64,000 bases of DNA from Haloarcula sp. H-GB4 (GTDB taxonomy: Archaea; Halobacteriota; Halobacteria; Halobacteriales; Haloarculaceae). Both the position numbers and the translations under genes were made by a program. Location of the stretch: positions 1,566,190 through 1,630,189 of the forward strand of contig NZ_JAVDDX010000001.1 in assembly GCF_030848575.1 (NCBI RefSeq), given 5' to 3'. Under the pieces are notes generated by a model, which was not told the DNA's origin, did no database searches, and saw only the letters and a program-made list of their open reading frames with translations. Positions 1 through 7,594 of the stretch are shown here, piece by piece; the first letter of the stretch is position 1; every line of letters begins with the position of its first letter.

Positions 1-1095
1 GTCGCCTTTCTGCAACTGGGTCTCGTTCAGTCGCGTCGGGTTGTCCCCAAGGTCAACAAGATAGTATCCTTCTGATTGGCGGTCGAACCGGACGTGTTCG
101 CGGTGGATCCGAACCGCCTCGTCTTCCGGTCGCCCGGCGTCCAGTAGCGCGGCCCGGATCTCCCGACCGATGCGGTCCCCGTCTTCGACGGTGATGTCTC
201 GACCTTCGACCGAGAGGACAAGTTTGTCCGGTACAGTCGCGTCGTCGGTGGACTGTGACGCGAGCGTGTCGACGGCGTTGCCCGTGGCTGCTGACTCACG
301 CTCTGTCTCGTCGTCGGTTGACGACCCTTCTGTCGAATCAGCCGTCGACGTGTCACGTCCGCCGCGATGCGCGTCTAAATCTTCCCCACAGTTGACACAG
401 AAGCTGGCATCGTCGTCGACAGCGATGTCACAGGACGGGCACGCGTCAAGCAAGTCGTCGTCTCCCGGTGTAATGTCCTGTACGTCGGCACCGCAGGCGA
501 CACAGAAATTCGCGTCGGCGTCGAGTTCGCAGTCACAGTCCGGACAGCTAATCGTCGCCCCGTCGTTATCTGCCTCCTGAGCTTCGTCGGATAGCTCGTC
601 GTCCACATCGGAGTCACTGCCGGATTGGTCCGAGGTGCCGTCGGCCTCACCGGGTTCTGCCTCGGTACCAGTGTCGGCTTCAGTTTCGTATTCCGTCGCT
701 GTCTCCGCGGTTTCCGCCGTCTCCGCTGTCTCCGCAGTTTTCGCCGTCTCCGCTGTCTCCGCCGTCTCGTCTCCGGCCTCGGCTGCCCCAGTGTCCGAGA
801 CCTCATCCTCCGAGACTTCGTCGACGCTATCATCGTCGACAGTGTGCCCGTCCTGAGACTCGGTTTCGTCGCTAGCCTCCACCGACCGGCCATCCATCGG
901 GTCCGCCTTGTCCGTGCCTTCCGGTATCAGGTCGGCATCGTCCGGCACCCCATCATCGGTGTCAAAATCAGCAGCGCTTTCGTCAGTGTGTTTCCACTCA
1001 CCACAGTCCGGATTTGTGCACCATCCGCCCGCGACTGTCGGATCAAAGTCCTCGTCGCATATGGGGCATTTTACCGTACGGTCGGATTCAGGCAT
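1..1095 (-). CDS. Zinc-ribbon and FHA domain protein (3' end cut by the window edge)
   Basis: The frame is open from an ATG at 1095 down to base 1, so the C-terminus lies outside the window. An N-terminal zinc ribbon (CPIC at residues 10-13, then CTNPDC) is followed by a long acidic linker and two more CxxC...CxxC ribbons near residues 183-200 and 213-232. The visible end looks like an FHA domain (GDRIGRE, then RIHREHVRF). FHA domains bind phosphothreonine, so this is a plausible partner or substrate of the kinase gene at 2361-3599. The linker at about residues 108-132 is a run of Ala-Glu-Thr triplets. A TATA-like AT stretch at 1124-1136 suggests its own promoter. Specific function is inferred from context only. 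Confidence 0.82.
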   Translation of the reverse strand, partial: MPESDRTVKCPICDEDFDPTVAGGWCTNPDCGEWKHTDESAADFDTDDGVPDDADLIPEGTDKADPMDGRSVEASDETESQDGHTVDDDSVDEVSEDEVSDTGAAEAGDETAETAETAKTAETAETAETAETATEYETEADTGTEAEPGEADGTSDQSGSDSDVDDELSDEAQEADNDGATISCPDCDCELDADANFCVACGADVQDITPGDDDLLDACPSCDIAVDDDASFCVNCGEDLDAHRGGRDTSTADSTEGSSTDDETERESAATGNAVDTLASQSTDDATVPDKLVLSVEGRDITVEDGDRIGREIRAALLDAGRPEDEAVRIHREHVRFDRQSEGYYLVDLGDNPTRLNETQLQKGD

Positions 1096-1155
1096 GGGTT
1101 TCGTTAGGTCCTACAGAGTCGAGAAATAAAATACTTGTCCCACGAAACTTTCTCT

Positions 1156-2364
1156 CTACTCGTCTGTCATAATCACGGTGTCACGTTCGGAAATATCGAG
1201 GTCAGGGTCAATGTCTCGAACTGGCATCCCACCGCTTTCCGGTGTTTCTGGGAGCGCACTGTCGGCAAACAGGAGCACCGAGATGTTGTCTTTCCCACCG
1301 CGGTCGTTTGCCAGTGACATGAATTCCTGACTCGCCGCGTCGAGGGACGATGCATCGAGGATCACGTCACGGATCTCGTCGTCGGTGACGGCTGCTTCGC
1401 GGATACGCTCGGCCACTGAATCGGCGTGGTCCGAATCGACGTACTCCTCGTACAGTTCCGGCGCGTCGGTCTGTGCATCGATGAGTCCGTCGCTGGTCGC
1501 CAGCACCGTGTCTTCTGCGTACAGCCTGACTGTTCGCGTGTCCACCCCGACAGTCGCCTCGTCGGGGTCCTCATAGCCGGACCCACCCAGCGCGCGTGTG
1601 ATTTCGTTCCCGTTGGGATGGACATGTGCCTCAACAGGGTCGATTTCGTCGCTGTCGACCCACTCCTGAACGACGGCGTGGTCTCTGGTCAGCGGCGAGA
1701 TCGTCTCACGGGCACTGTTGACGACGTAGGCCCGACTATCACCGACCCAGCCATAATGGAGTTTGCCGTCGGCGTAGATCCCTGCGACAACCGTCGTGTA
1801 GGACTGTGTCCCGGTCTCGTTTGCGTACCGGATGATCTCACGGTGGGCAGCCGTAATCGCCTCTGCCACGGCAGTTTCGAGTTCCCGCTCACCGGGCGGG
1901 TCCGGGAGGACATCACGGGCGACATCGACATCGAAGTCACCGGGATAGCTCCGGGCCGTTCGAATCGCCACGGGAGCAAGGTGTTCAGCCACGATGGTCG
2001 TCGTGATGTACGACGCGATGTCGCCGGCGTCGTGCCCGCCGGCCCCGTCAGCGACCACGAACACACCGGCCGAGCGGTTCATCGGTTGTTCGGTGCCATC
2101 GGGTTCGGACGTATCTCCGTCGTCAATGTCAGCGCCGTCCGTGTCGGCAGCCGTATACGCCGCCGTCTCAGTACCGGCTGTCTCGTCTGTCACGTCCGCC
2201 GTCTCGTCGCCGTCTGCTGTGGCCGTGTCCTGCGACTGCGGTCTGTCTTGCCCGCGGTAGCCGTCCCGATGGCCCTCCTCGAACACCGTCAGAGAGACGC
2301 TGTCCTCGTTGATTCCCTGCCCTCGCTTCCTGTCGCCGATGTCGTAGTTCGTGCTGTATCTCAT
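1156..2364 (-). CDS. PP2C-family protein serine/threonine phosphatase
   Basis: This 402-residue protein carries the PPM/PP2C metal-binding motifs: NED at 19-21, DGAGGH at 106-111, GDSRAYVV near 209-215, SDG at 291-293 and GGKDN at 356-360. These enzymes are Mn/Mg-dependent and remove phosphate from Ser/Thr. An acidic, Thr/Ala/Asp-rich insert of about 60 residues (36-94) separates the first two motifs; it is absent from compact family members and looks disordered. Its start overlaps the stop of the upstream kinase by 4 nt (2361-2364), so the two are probably translationally coupled and antagonistic. No signal peptide or membrane segment is visible, so it should act in the cytoplasm. Confidence 0.93.
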   Translation of the reverse strand: MRYSTNYDIGDRKRGQGINEDSVSLTVFEEGHRDGYRGQDRPQSQDTATADGDETADVTDETAGTETAAYTAADTDGADIDDGDTSEPDGTEQPMNRSAGVFVVADGAGGHDAGDIASYITTTIVAEHLAPVAIRTARSYPGDFDVDVARDVLPDPPGERELETAVAEAITAAHREIIRYANETGTQSYTTVVAGIYADGKLHYGWVGDSRAYVVNSARETISPLTRDHAVVQEWVDSDEIDPVEAHVHPNGNEITRALGGSGYEDPDEATVGVDTRTVRLYAEDTVLATSDGLIDAQTDAPELYEEYVDSDHADSVAERIREAAVTDDEIRDVILDASSLDAASQEFMSLANDRGGKDNISVLLFADSALPETPESGGMPVRDIDPDLDISERDTVIMTDE

Positions 2365-3599
2365 GACTCCTCCGGATGGAACTCGAACGTAACCCCGTAG
2401 GTCGGATGAACCAGCGATACCAGATCGCCGTCAGTGAGTGTCACCGACTCGGGGGGCACGTTGCCGTGTCTGTCAGTCGGGTCCTCTCCCTCGGAGCGCA
2501 GACGGTTGCGTCCGGGTTCGGAGAGGACCCGCTGCCAGCCCGCCCCTTTCTGGACGAACGTCCCATTGAGACTTCGGTCGTGGAGGGACCACTCGCCGTC
2601 CTCGATATCAAACTGTACCTGTACTGAGGAGATGTACTCTCCCTGCGGGTCCTCGATTGTTATCGATGCCGGGGGACCACTCGCGCCCTGTCGCCCGATA
2701 GTGTCGCCCGGTTCGACAGTGAACTGCCTGTCTGCCTGAATATATGTCACTGACGCCGTCGCGGGCGGTGTTGGGTCTCGCCGTTCGAGGACCTCTTTGA
2801 GAACCGTCGCGTTCCGGTATCGGTCACGATAGTGTGACTGTGTGGCCCGCTCGACAATTTCAGCCAGATAATCGTCGCAGTTGGCTCCGAACGCCTGCGG
2901 GTTCACGCCGTCCTTTTTCGGGACGCTCCCCTTGAGCAGGAACAAGAGTATTTTGCCGATAGAATACACGTCCGACCAGGGGCCCTGCCGAACGTCGGTT
3001 CGACTGGCCTCTGCGACTTCCCGGGGCTTGAACGGCCCCAGAATCGTCGTCCCGGTGTTCCCGGAGGACGGATCCTCGGTCGCATCGAAGCCCGTCGCAG
3101 TATTGAAATCGATTAGTGTAGGCGTGATATCGGGCGTGAGCATCACGTTCTCCGGTTTCAGGTCCCGGTAGACGATCTCGTTCTCGTGGAGAAAGCCCAT
3201 CGCGTCACAGAGGTCGATACCAATCTGACGGACCTGTTCGCTGTCGTCGATTGGACCGTGCTGGTCGATGACTTCGTCGAGTTCGATCCCGTCGACGATT
3301 AGCTGGACGACCAGAAACGGAACGTCGCGCTCTGTGACCTGGTCGTAGTAGTCCATCACGTTCTCGTGGCCGCCGGCCCGGCGGATGCGTTCCAGTGAGC
3401 CGACCTCCTTTTTGAAGTACTCCTCGATGATGTCGGGGTTGTTTTGGGATTCGGTGTAGTTGGGATATTTCACGGCGACGGACTCGCCGCTGTCGATGTC
3501 TGTAGCGCGGAACGCCTTTGCGAACCCCCCTTTGCCGAGGAACTCCTCGAGTTTGTACTGGCCGGTGATGACATCACCGCTCTCAGGTTCCCAGGTCAT
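2361..3599 (-). CDS. Serine/threonine protein kinase with C-terminal FHA domain
   Basis: A eukaryotic-type kinase domain spans about residues 12-275: glycine loop LGKGGFAKAF (21-30), VAVK with the ATP-anchoring Lys44, catalytic loop YRDLKPEN (144-151) and the metal-binding Asp of a DFN motif (164-166). HRD is replaced by YRD and DFG by DFN; the catalytic Lys and both Asp residues are present, so activity is expected. An FHA domain follows (about 285-408, IGR at 301-303 and NGT at 345-347), which would read phosphothreonine. No transmembrane segment is present, unlike PASTA kinases. It overlaps the PP2C gene by 4 nt and lies 56 nt from the vWA gene, suggesting one transcript. Confidence 0.93.
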   Translation of the reverse strand: MTWEPESGDVITGQYKLEEFLGKGGFAKAFRATDIDSGESVAVKYPNYTESQNNPDIIEEYFKKEVGSLERIRRAGGHENVMDYYDQVTERDVPFLVVQLIVDGIELDEVIDQHGPIDDSEQVRQIGIDLCDAMGFLHENEIVYRDLKPENVMLTPDITPTLIDFNTATGFDATEDPSSGNTGTTILGPFKPREVAEASRTDVRQGPWSDVYSIGKILLFLLKGSVPKKDGVNPQAFGANCDDYLAEIVERATQSHYRDRYRNATVLKEVLERRDPTPPATASVTYIQADRQFTVEPGDTIGRQGASGPPASITIEDPQGEYISSVQVQFDIEDGEWSLHDRSLNGTFVQKGAGWQRVLSEPGRNRLRSEGEDPTDRHGNVPPESVTLTDGDLVSLVHPTYGVTFEFHPEES

Positions 3600-3655
3600 G
3601 ACTTACCCGTTTCCCCGACCGGTAGCGGTCCTACCGACACCGCAGATTAGGACGG

Positions 3656-4840
3656 TCACTTCTGGATGCCCTCGTCGGTGACGATTTTCGTCGCCTTGTT
3701 TTGCTCCTTGCGCCCGCCTTCCATCACGATACGCGTCTCCCGCTCGGCTGTCTGGACGGCCTCAGTGTCCTCGCCGTGGATGCGCGTCATCCGCTCCAGT
3801 TGGGTCTGGGCTTCGGCGACGTTGCCCTTGCCGAGTTCCGTCTTGATAACGGTCTGTCGGTGGTCCACGTCGACCTGTTCGTTGTGTTCGGCCAGTTTCG
3901 TCTCGTCGTCGGTGTAGTCAACGGTGATTGATTCCCGCGTCGTCTCGCCGCCGGCGTGCAGCGTGACATCCGCCAGTGACACGGCGTCTTGCGGGTCGCT
4001 GGCCGGAGCGTGTATCTTTAGCACGACCCGCTGGGTCTCTCGGTCAAGCAGGTCGGGCAGCGGCACGACGGCCGTGTTGTCCTCCCAATCGGGGTTCACA
4101 GACTGAGTCTGTGGGAGCGAACGGTACACCTCGCTCACCTCGACACCGTCAGCCACGTCGAGTTCGAGACGAGCGTCGGGAGCGACAACGGTCCCGGCCT
4201 CCTCGACTGCATCGCCGAAGAACGACTCAATGTCGCCGGCGGCATCCAGATGTGTCCATTCGCCGCGGGCAACGGTCCCGAGCGTCCGGATCGTCTCCTC
4301 GCGGTAGTCGCTCCCGATGCCGGCCGCCTTGATTCTGATACCCTCGGTGTCGATTTCGCGCGCTAACGTCCCGAACGCTTCCGGGGCATGTGAGTTGTCC
4401 TTCCCGTCAGAGAGGAGCAGGACTCGACGGGCCGTGTTCTCGTCGGTCGGTAAATCCTGCAGGGACGCCTTCGCTTCCAGCAGGCCGCTGTACATATCAG
4501 TGCCCCCACCAGCGGAGATGTCAGCGACCGCGTCCACTGCCGTGTCGCGCGAAACAGTTCCCCACCGCGTCGGCGCAAGTACCGTCGTAACCTCGTTGTC
4601 GAAGGCGATGATCGAGATGTAATCGTCTTCGTCGAGTAGCCCGAAGACCCATTCAGCGCCGGCGCGTGCCTGCTCGATGTCGTCGCCGGCCATCGACCCA
4701 CTGGCGTCGATACAGAGGGCAATCTGTCGCGTGGGTGGTTCCTCCAGCCGTCCGGGCTCGACTTCGATCTCAGCGGTCAGTTTCGCCCCGCCCGTCGGCA
4801 CGTAGGGTCGGTTGACCTCGCTCACGACAGTAGCGGTCAT
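3656..4840 (-). CDS. von Willebrand factor A domain protein (TerY-like)
   Basis: This 394-residue cytoplasmic protein has a vWA domain with the MIDAS metal site DASGS (45-49), the second-site Thr in GGGTDMYSG and the later LLSDGKDN loop. An all-beta region and a helical tail rich in Lys, Arg and Glu follow. vWA domains bind partners through Mg. Position next to kinase, PP2C and FHA/zinc-ribbon genes matches the composition of bacterial TerY-P modules, where the vWA protein is thought to be the phosphorylated scaffold; that role is inferred here. A TATA box at about 4863-4873 lies some 28 nt before the ATG, so it is probably the first gene of the operon and leaderless. Confidence 0.85.
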   Translation of the reverse strand: MTATVVSEVNRPYVPTGGAKLTAEIEVEPGRLEEPPTRQIALCIDASGSMAGDDIEQARAGAEWVFGLLDEDDYISIIAFDNEVTTVLAPTRWGTVSRDTAVDAVADISAGGGTDMYSGLLEAKASLQDLPTDENTARRVLLLSDGKDNSHAPEAFGTLAREIDTEGIRIKAAGIGSDYREETIRTLGTVARGEWTHLDAAGDIESFFGDAVEEAGTVVAPDARLELDVADGVEVSEVYRSLPQTQSVNPDWEDNTAVVPLPDLLDRETQRVVLKIHAPASDPQDAVSLADVTLHAGGETTRESITVDYTDDETKLAEHNEQVDVDHRQTVIKTELGKGNVAEAQTQLERMTRIHGEDTEAVQTAERETRIVMEGGRKEQNKATKIVTDEGIQK

Positions 4841-4862
4841 ACTGGTAGATGGGTCGTACGGA

Positions 4863-4874
4863 GTAATTATATGT
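4863..4874 (-). promoter_or_regulatory. TATA box for the vWA-kinase-phosphatase operon
   Basis: On the minus strand the sequence reads ACATATAATTAC, centred about 28 nt upstream of the ATG at 4840. That spacing matches haloarchaeal leaderless promoters. No ribosome binding site is visible before the ATG. Confidence 0.55.
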
Positions 4875-4889
4875 TTCCCTCAAATCGAG

Positions 4890-4934
4890 GAAAAAAGTTC
4901 CACCTGCTACCCAGGCCGGTAGCCTGTAGCTACC
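4890..4934 (-). terminator. Possible intrinsic terminator with alternative hairpins
   Basis: Three copies of one 6-nt word in alternating orientation (GCTACC at 4906-4911, GGTAGC at 4918-4923, GCTACC at 4929-4934) can form either of two mutually exclusive 6-bp hairpins. Read on the minus strand they are followed, about 9 nt later, by six T residues (4891-4896). The site lies beyond the stop of the membrane-protein gene at 4962 and before the TATA box of the next operon. Confidence 0.5.
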
Positions 4935-4961
4935 ATCTGTCCCCCCAGTAGTAGGTACTAT

Positions 4962-5576
4962 CTACGCCACCTGTTGCGCTGTCTCGACTCGACTCCCGAC
5001 CCAGAGGAGGGTTCCAAACAGTGCCACCACAGTGAGCGGGAGGAGCCACTGGAACAGCGAGAGAAGCCCAGCGCTTGCCTGAACACCGACAACGAGCAGG
5101 ATAGTGGGCCCACAGCAGGCGAACCCGGAGAGCAGTCCCGGTAGTCCCGACACAGCCCCTGCACCCGGGCCGAGACGGCAGGCCGATGGGCCGCGCCACG
5201 CGACGACGGAGACAGCGAGGTTGAGTCCGACCAGCGCTGCCAGAACTGCCCCAAGAAGCATATTCAGCGGCGCGACGAGCAGTTCAACTGGGCCGACGAC
5301 CACTAATGCAATCGGTTCCCACTGAAACGGGCCGACTTGTCGGAACGCACGGGTAAGCGGGTTACTGACGACAGAGACTTTGTAGCCGGATGGGCCGAAG
5401 CCGAGATGCCTGAGGCCAGCGAGATACAGCAGGAAGTACGCCAGTCCGGACACACCCAGAGACACCCGTCCGTCACGGCGGCTGAGCGTCCCGCTGACCG
5501 CAACTACAGTGTTCCGAAACAGGCGCTGGGTGCTGGCAACCACACCTGCCCCGTCGGTCGGGCTGTCAGCTGACAT
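4962..5576 (-). CDS. Polytopic membrane protein with CCGP motif
   Basis: I do not recognise a named family. The ATG at 5576 is preferred over the longer reading because it gives an 11-nt overlap with the stop of the upstream DUF3179 gene (5566) and removes an arginine-rich tail that reads like out-of-frame sequence. The 204-residue product has about four or five hydrophobic segments and a Cys-Cys-Gly-Pro motif (SGFACCGPT) at the start of a membrane segment, reminiscent of thiol or metal handling sites, although that is speculation. It is co-transcribed with the Tat lipoprotein gene. Confidence 0.7.
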   Translation of the reverse strand: MSADSPTDGAGVVASTQRLFRNTVVAVSGTLSRRDGRVSLGVSGLAYFLLYLAGLRHLGFGPSGYKVSVVSNPLTRAFRQVGPFQWEPIALVVVGPVELLVAPLNMLLGAVLAALVGLNLAVSVVAWRGPSACRLGPGAGAVSGLPGLLSGFACCGPTILLVVGVQASAGLLSLFQWLLPLTVVALFGTLLWVGSRVETAQQVA

Positions 5577-6681
5577 ACCCACTCTCCGGATAGAAGCCGG
5601 CCCAGGCGAACCACATCGCGTCGAAGGACAGCGTTCGATCCAGCGGGAGCGAATCGGCATCATATGCCGTCCCGTTGATCGTGTAGCTGTCGTCCGACGC
5701 CACAACTGACATCGGTTCTGGGTTCGCGTACACATAGCCGGTTGCGAGGTCGGTATCAGCGACAGCGACGTACGGCGTGTCGTCGATATGGCCAGTCAGC
5801 ACGCGCTGACTCAGCAGTGTCTCCTTGTCGAATGCGAGCGCCCCTGTGTCCGTCCGGGTTCCGATGACGACAGCCTTGGGGTGAGCGCGACTGTCGCCTT
5901 GAAGGGGCTCAAACAGCGTCCGCGTACTCGAATAGTAGCCGCGCTTCTCGTTGTACTGACCGTACGGGTCGACACCGTAGCGCCGCGAGAAGCCGGTGTC
6001 TTCGGTGAGGATGCGGGTCTCCGGATAGACGCCAGACCAGTGGCTCCACGTCGTCCAGGTGACCCGGAACTCCCGTAGCGACTCGCTAGTTAGTGGGCCT
6101 GTAATCGCTGTCGCCAGCATCTGGGGCCACCAGCTATCGGTGCCCCGGTCGTACATCGTCAGATTCGAGTTCACTAGCCGCCCGGAGACGCCGAACTCCA
6201 CCGGGCCGCGCTCGAACCCCTGTGCAGTACCCGTCAGCGGACAGTACGTCACAGCGACGGCGTCGCCGGCAATGGTGTCGTTGACGATTTCGTGATGGAC
6301 GAGAATGTACTGCGGATAGGCCTTCGCCTCCCCGTCCCGGACTACGCCGAACACCGGGTCGTCCGGAGCCAGTCCGTCCGGGGGCGTGTCGGCGAACGTC
6401 GGATCATCGATGGCTGGAATACCGTCTTTGGGAACGCCGCCACTGACGATATTTTCTTCGAGTGTCCCGATTTCGTAGTCCAGATACAGGCGGCTATCAG
6501 CTGTCGGTGGCTTTGACCCGTCGCTTCGGTCGGTTGCCGTTGACGCCGCGCTGGTTCCAGTACTGGATCCGGGTGCCGAGCCAGCTTCAGTAGTAGAACT
6601 GTCATTCCCAACACAGCCTGCGCCGCCGAGCGCCACACCAACTCCAGTCGTAGCGAGAAACCGTCGGCGGGAAAAGTCCAT
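5566..6681 (-). CDS. DUF3179 family Tat lipoprotein
   Basis: The start at 6681 gives a twin-arginine signal (SRRRFLATTG) followed by a lipobox with Cys23 (GGAGC), so the protein should be exported folded and lipid-anchored outside the cell. A Ser/Thr-rich spacer leads into a DUF3179 domain with the conserved VTYCPLTGTA stretch and YDRGTDSWWPQ. The family has no assigned reaction; the lone conserved Cys in the YCPL motif is notable. The gene overlaps the following membrane-protein gene by 11 nt. An upstream in-frame ATG at 6747 would bury the Tat signal and is less likely. Confidence 0.85.
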   Translation of the reverse strand: MDFSRRRFLATTGVGVALGGAGCVGNDSSTTEAGSAPGSSTGTSAASTATDRSDGSKPPTADSRLYLDYEIGTLEENIVSGGVPKDGIPAIDDPTFADTPPDGLAPDDPVFGVVRDGEAKAYPQYILVHHEIVNDTIAGDAVAVTYCPLTGTAQGFERGPVEFGVSGRLVNSNLTMYDRGTDSWWPQMLATAITGPLTSESLREFRVTWTTWSHWSGVYPETRILTEDTGFSRRYGVDPYGQYNEKRGYYSSTRTLFEPLQGDSRAHPKAVVIGTRTDTGALAFDKETLLSQRVLTGHIDDTPYVAVADTDLATGYVYANPEPMSVVASDDSYTINGTAYDADSLPLDRTLSFDAMWFAWAGFYPESGYVS

Positions 6682-6789
6682 ACTATGCGTGGGAATCCCA
6701 ACCACTAAGTCTCGCGGTGAGGGGGCGGTAACTCCCTGTTCAGCCACTCATTGAGGGAATTTCGGCGAGCGTGCCAGCGGTCGGACCGC

Positions 6790-7428
6790 CTAATCGACGA
6801 GAGTAGCGACCAGCGACGAGACGTACGCCAGTTCGTCCTCGTTCACCCCGTGGCCCATCCCCTCGTAGATGCGTTCCTCCACGTCCCCATTCAGTTGCTC
6901 GAAGACCGAGGCTGTGACGTGTACGCGTTCTTCGGGAATGTGCGGGTCGACGTCGCTACAGCCCAGGAACACCGGCGTCTCCTCGATGTCGCCCTCGTAC
7001 TCGCTTTCGTCGATAGACTCGCCGATGAGACCGCCACTGAGGGCTACAAGACCGCCGTAGCGCTGTGGGTCTCGAGCGACGAACTCGCTCGCGAGACAGG
7101 CTCCCTGTGAGAAACCGAGAACGAGCACGCTATCGGTCGGAATCCCGGCTTCTTCTGCCTTCGTGATGGCGTCCTCGATAGCTTGCAGCCCCGATGACCG
7201 ACCGGGCTCGTTCTGCTCGACTGGCGAGAGGAAGGAGTTGGGGTACCAGGTGTTCCGCGCGGCCTGGGGCGCAAGCAGGGCCAGCCCGTCCTGCTGGAAC
7301 TCGGCGCCCATCTGGACGATACTCCGGGCAGTTGCACCCCGGCCGTGGACCAGCACCGCTGCCGCGCTCGCCTCCGACAGCGCGGTTCCGGCGGTCACGA
7401 GTTGCTGACCTTGGTGGGGGCCGCTCAT
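6790..7428 (-). CDS. Alpha/beta hydrolase, phospholipase/carboxylesterase family (MhqD-like)
   Basis: This 212-residue serine hydrolase has an LVHGRG oxyanion region, nucleophile elbow GFSQG (Ser107), the acid in the CSDVDPHIP loop and His193 in GMGHGV. The motif order and the length of about 210 residues match the small carboxylesterase group that includes bacterial MhqD. The ATG at 7428 was chosen because the longer frame adds an arginine-rich, non-conserved tail. It follows a two-domain dioxygenase-like gene on the same strand, the same partner MhqD has in Bacillus quinone-resistance operons, so a role in aromatic or quinone detoxification is plausible but unproven. Confidence 0.85.
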   Translation of the reverse strand: MSGPHQGQQLVTAGTALSEASAAAVLVHGRGATARSIVQMGAEFQQDGLALLAPQAARNTWYPNSFLSPVEQNEPGRSSGLQAIEDAITKAEEAGIPTDSVLVLGFSQGACLASEFVARDPQRYGGLVALSGGLIGESIDESEYEGDIEETPVFLGCSDVDPHIPEERVHVTASVFEQLNGDVEERIYEGMGHGVNEDELAYVSSLVATLVD

Positions 7429-7594
7429 CGCTCTCCTTCCGGTCGTTGGCTTCGTCCTGTCACGCCCGTGCAGTCGGTTTCTCTTCCAGTTCGCCCGGTC
7501 ACCGTAGTCAGCCACCGTGTCGTGTGCATACTCCAGATAGCGCGCGAAGACACTTGACTTGGCACATCGGTCAATCGGTCGAAATGTCCCGTAT

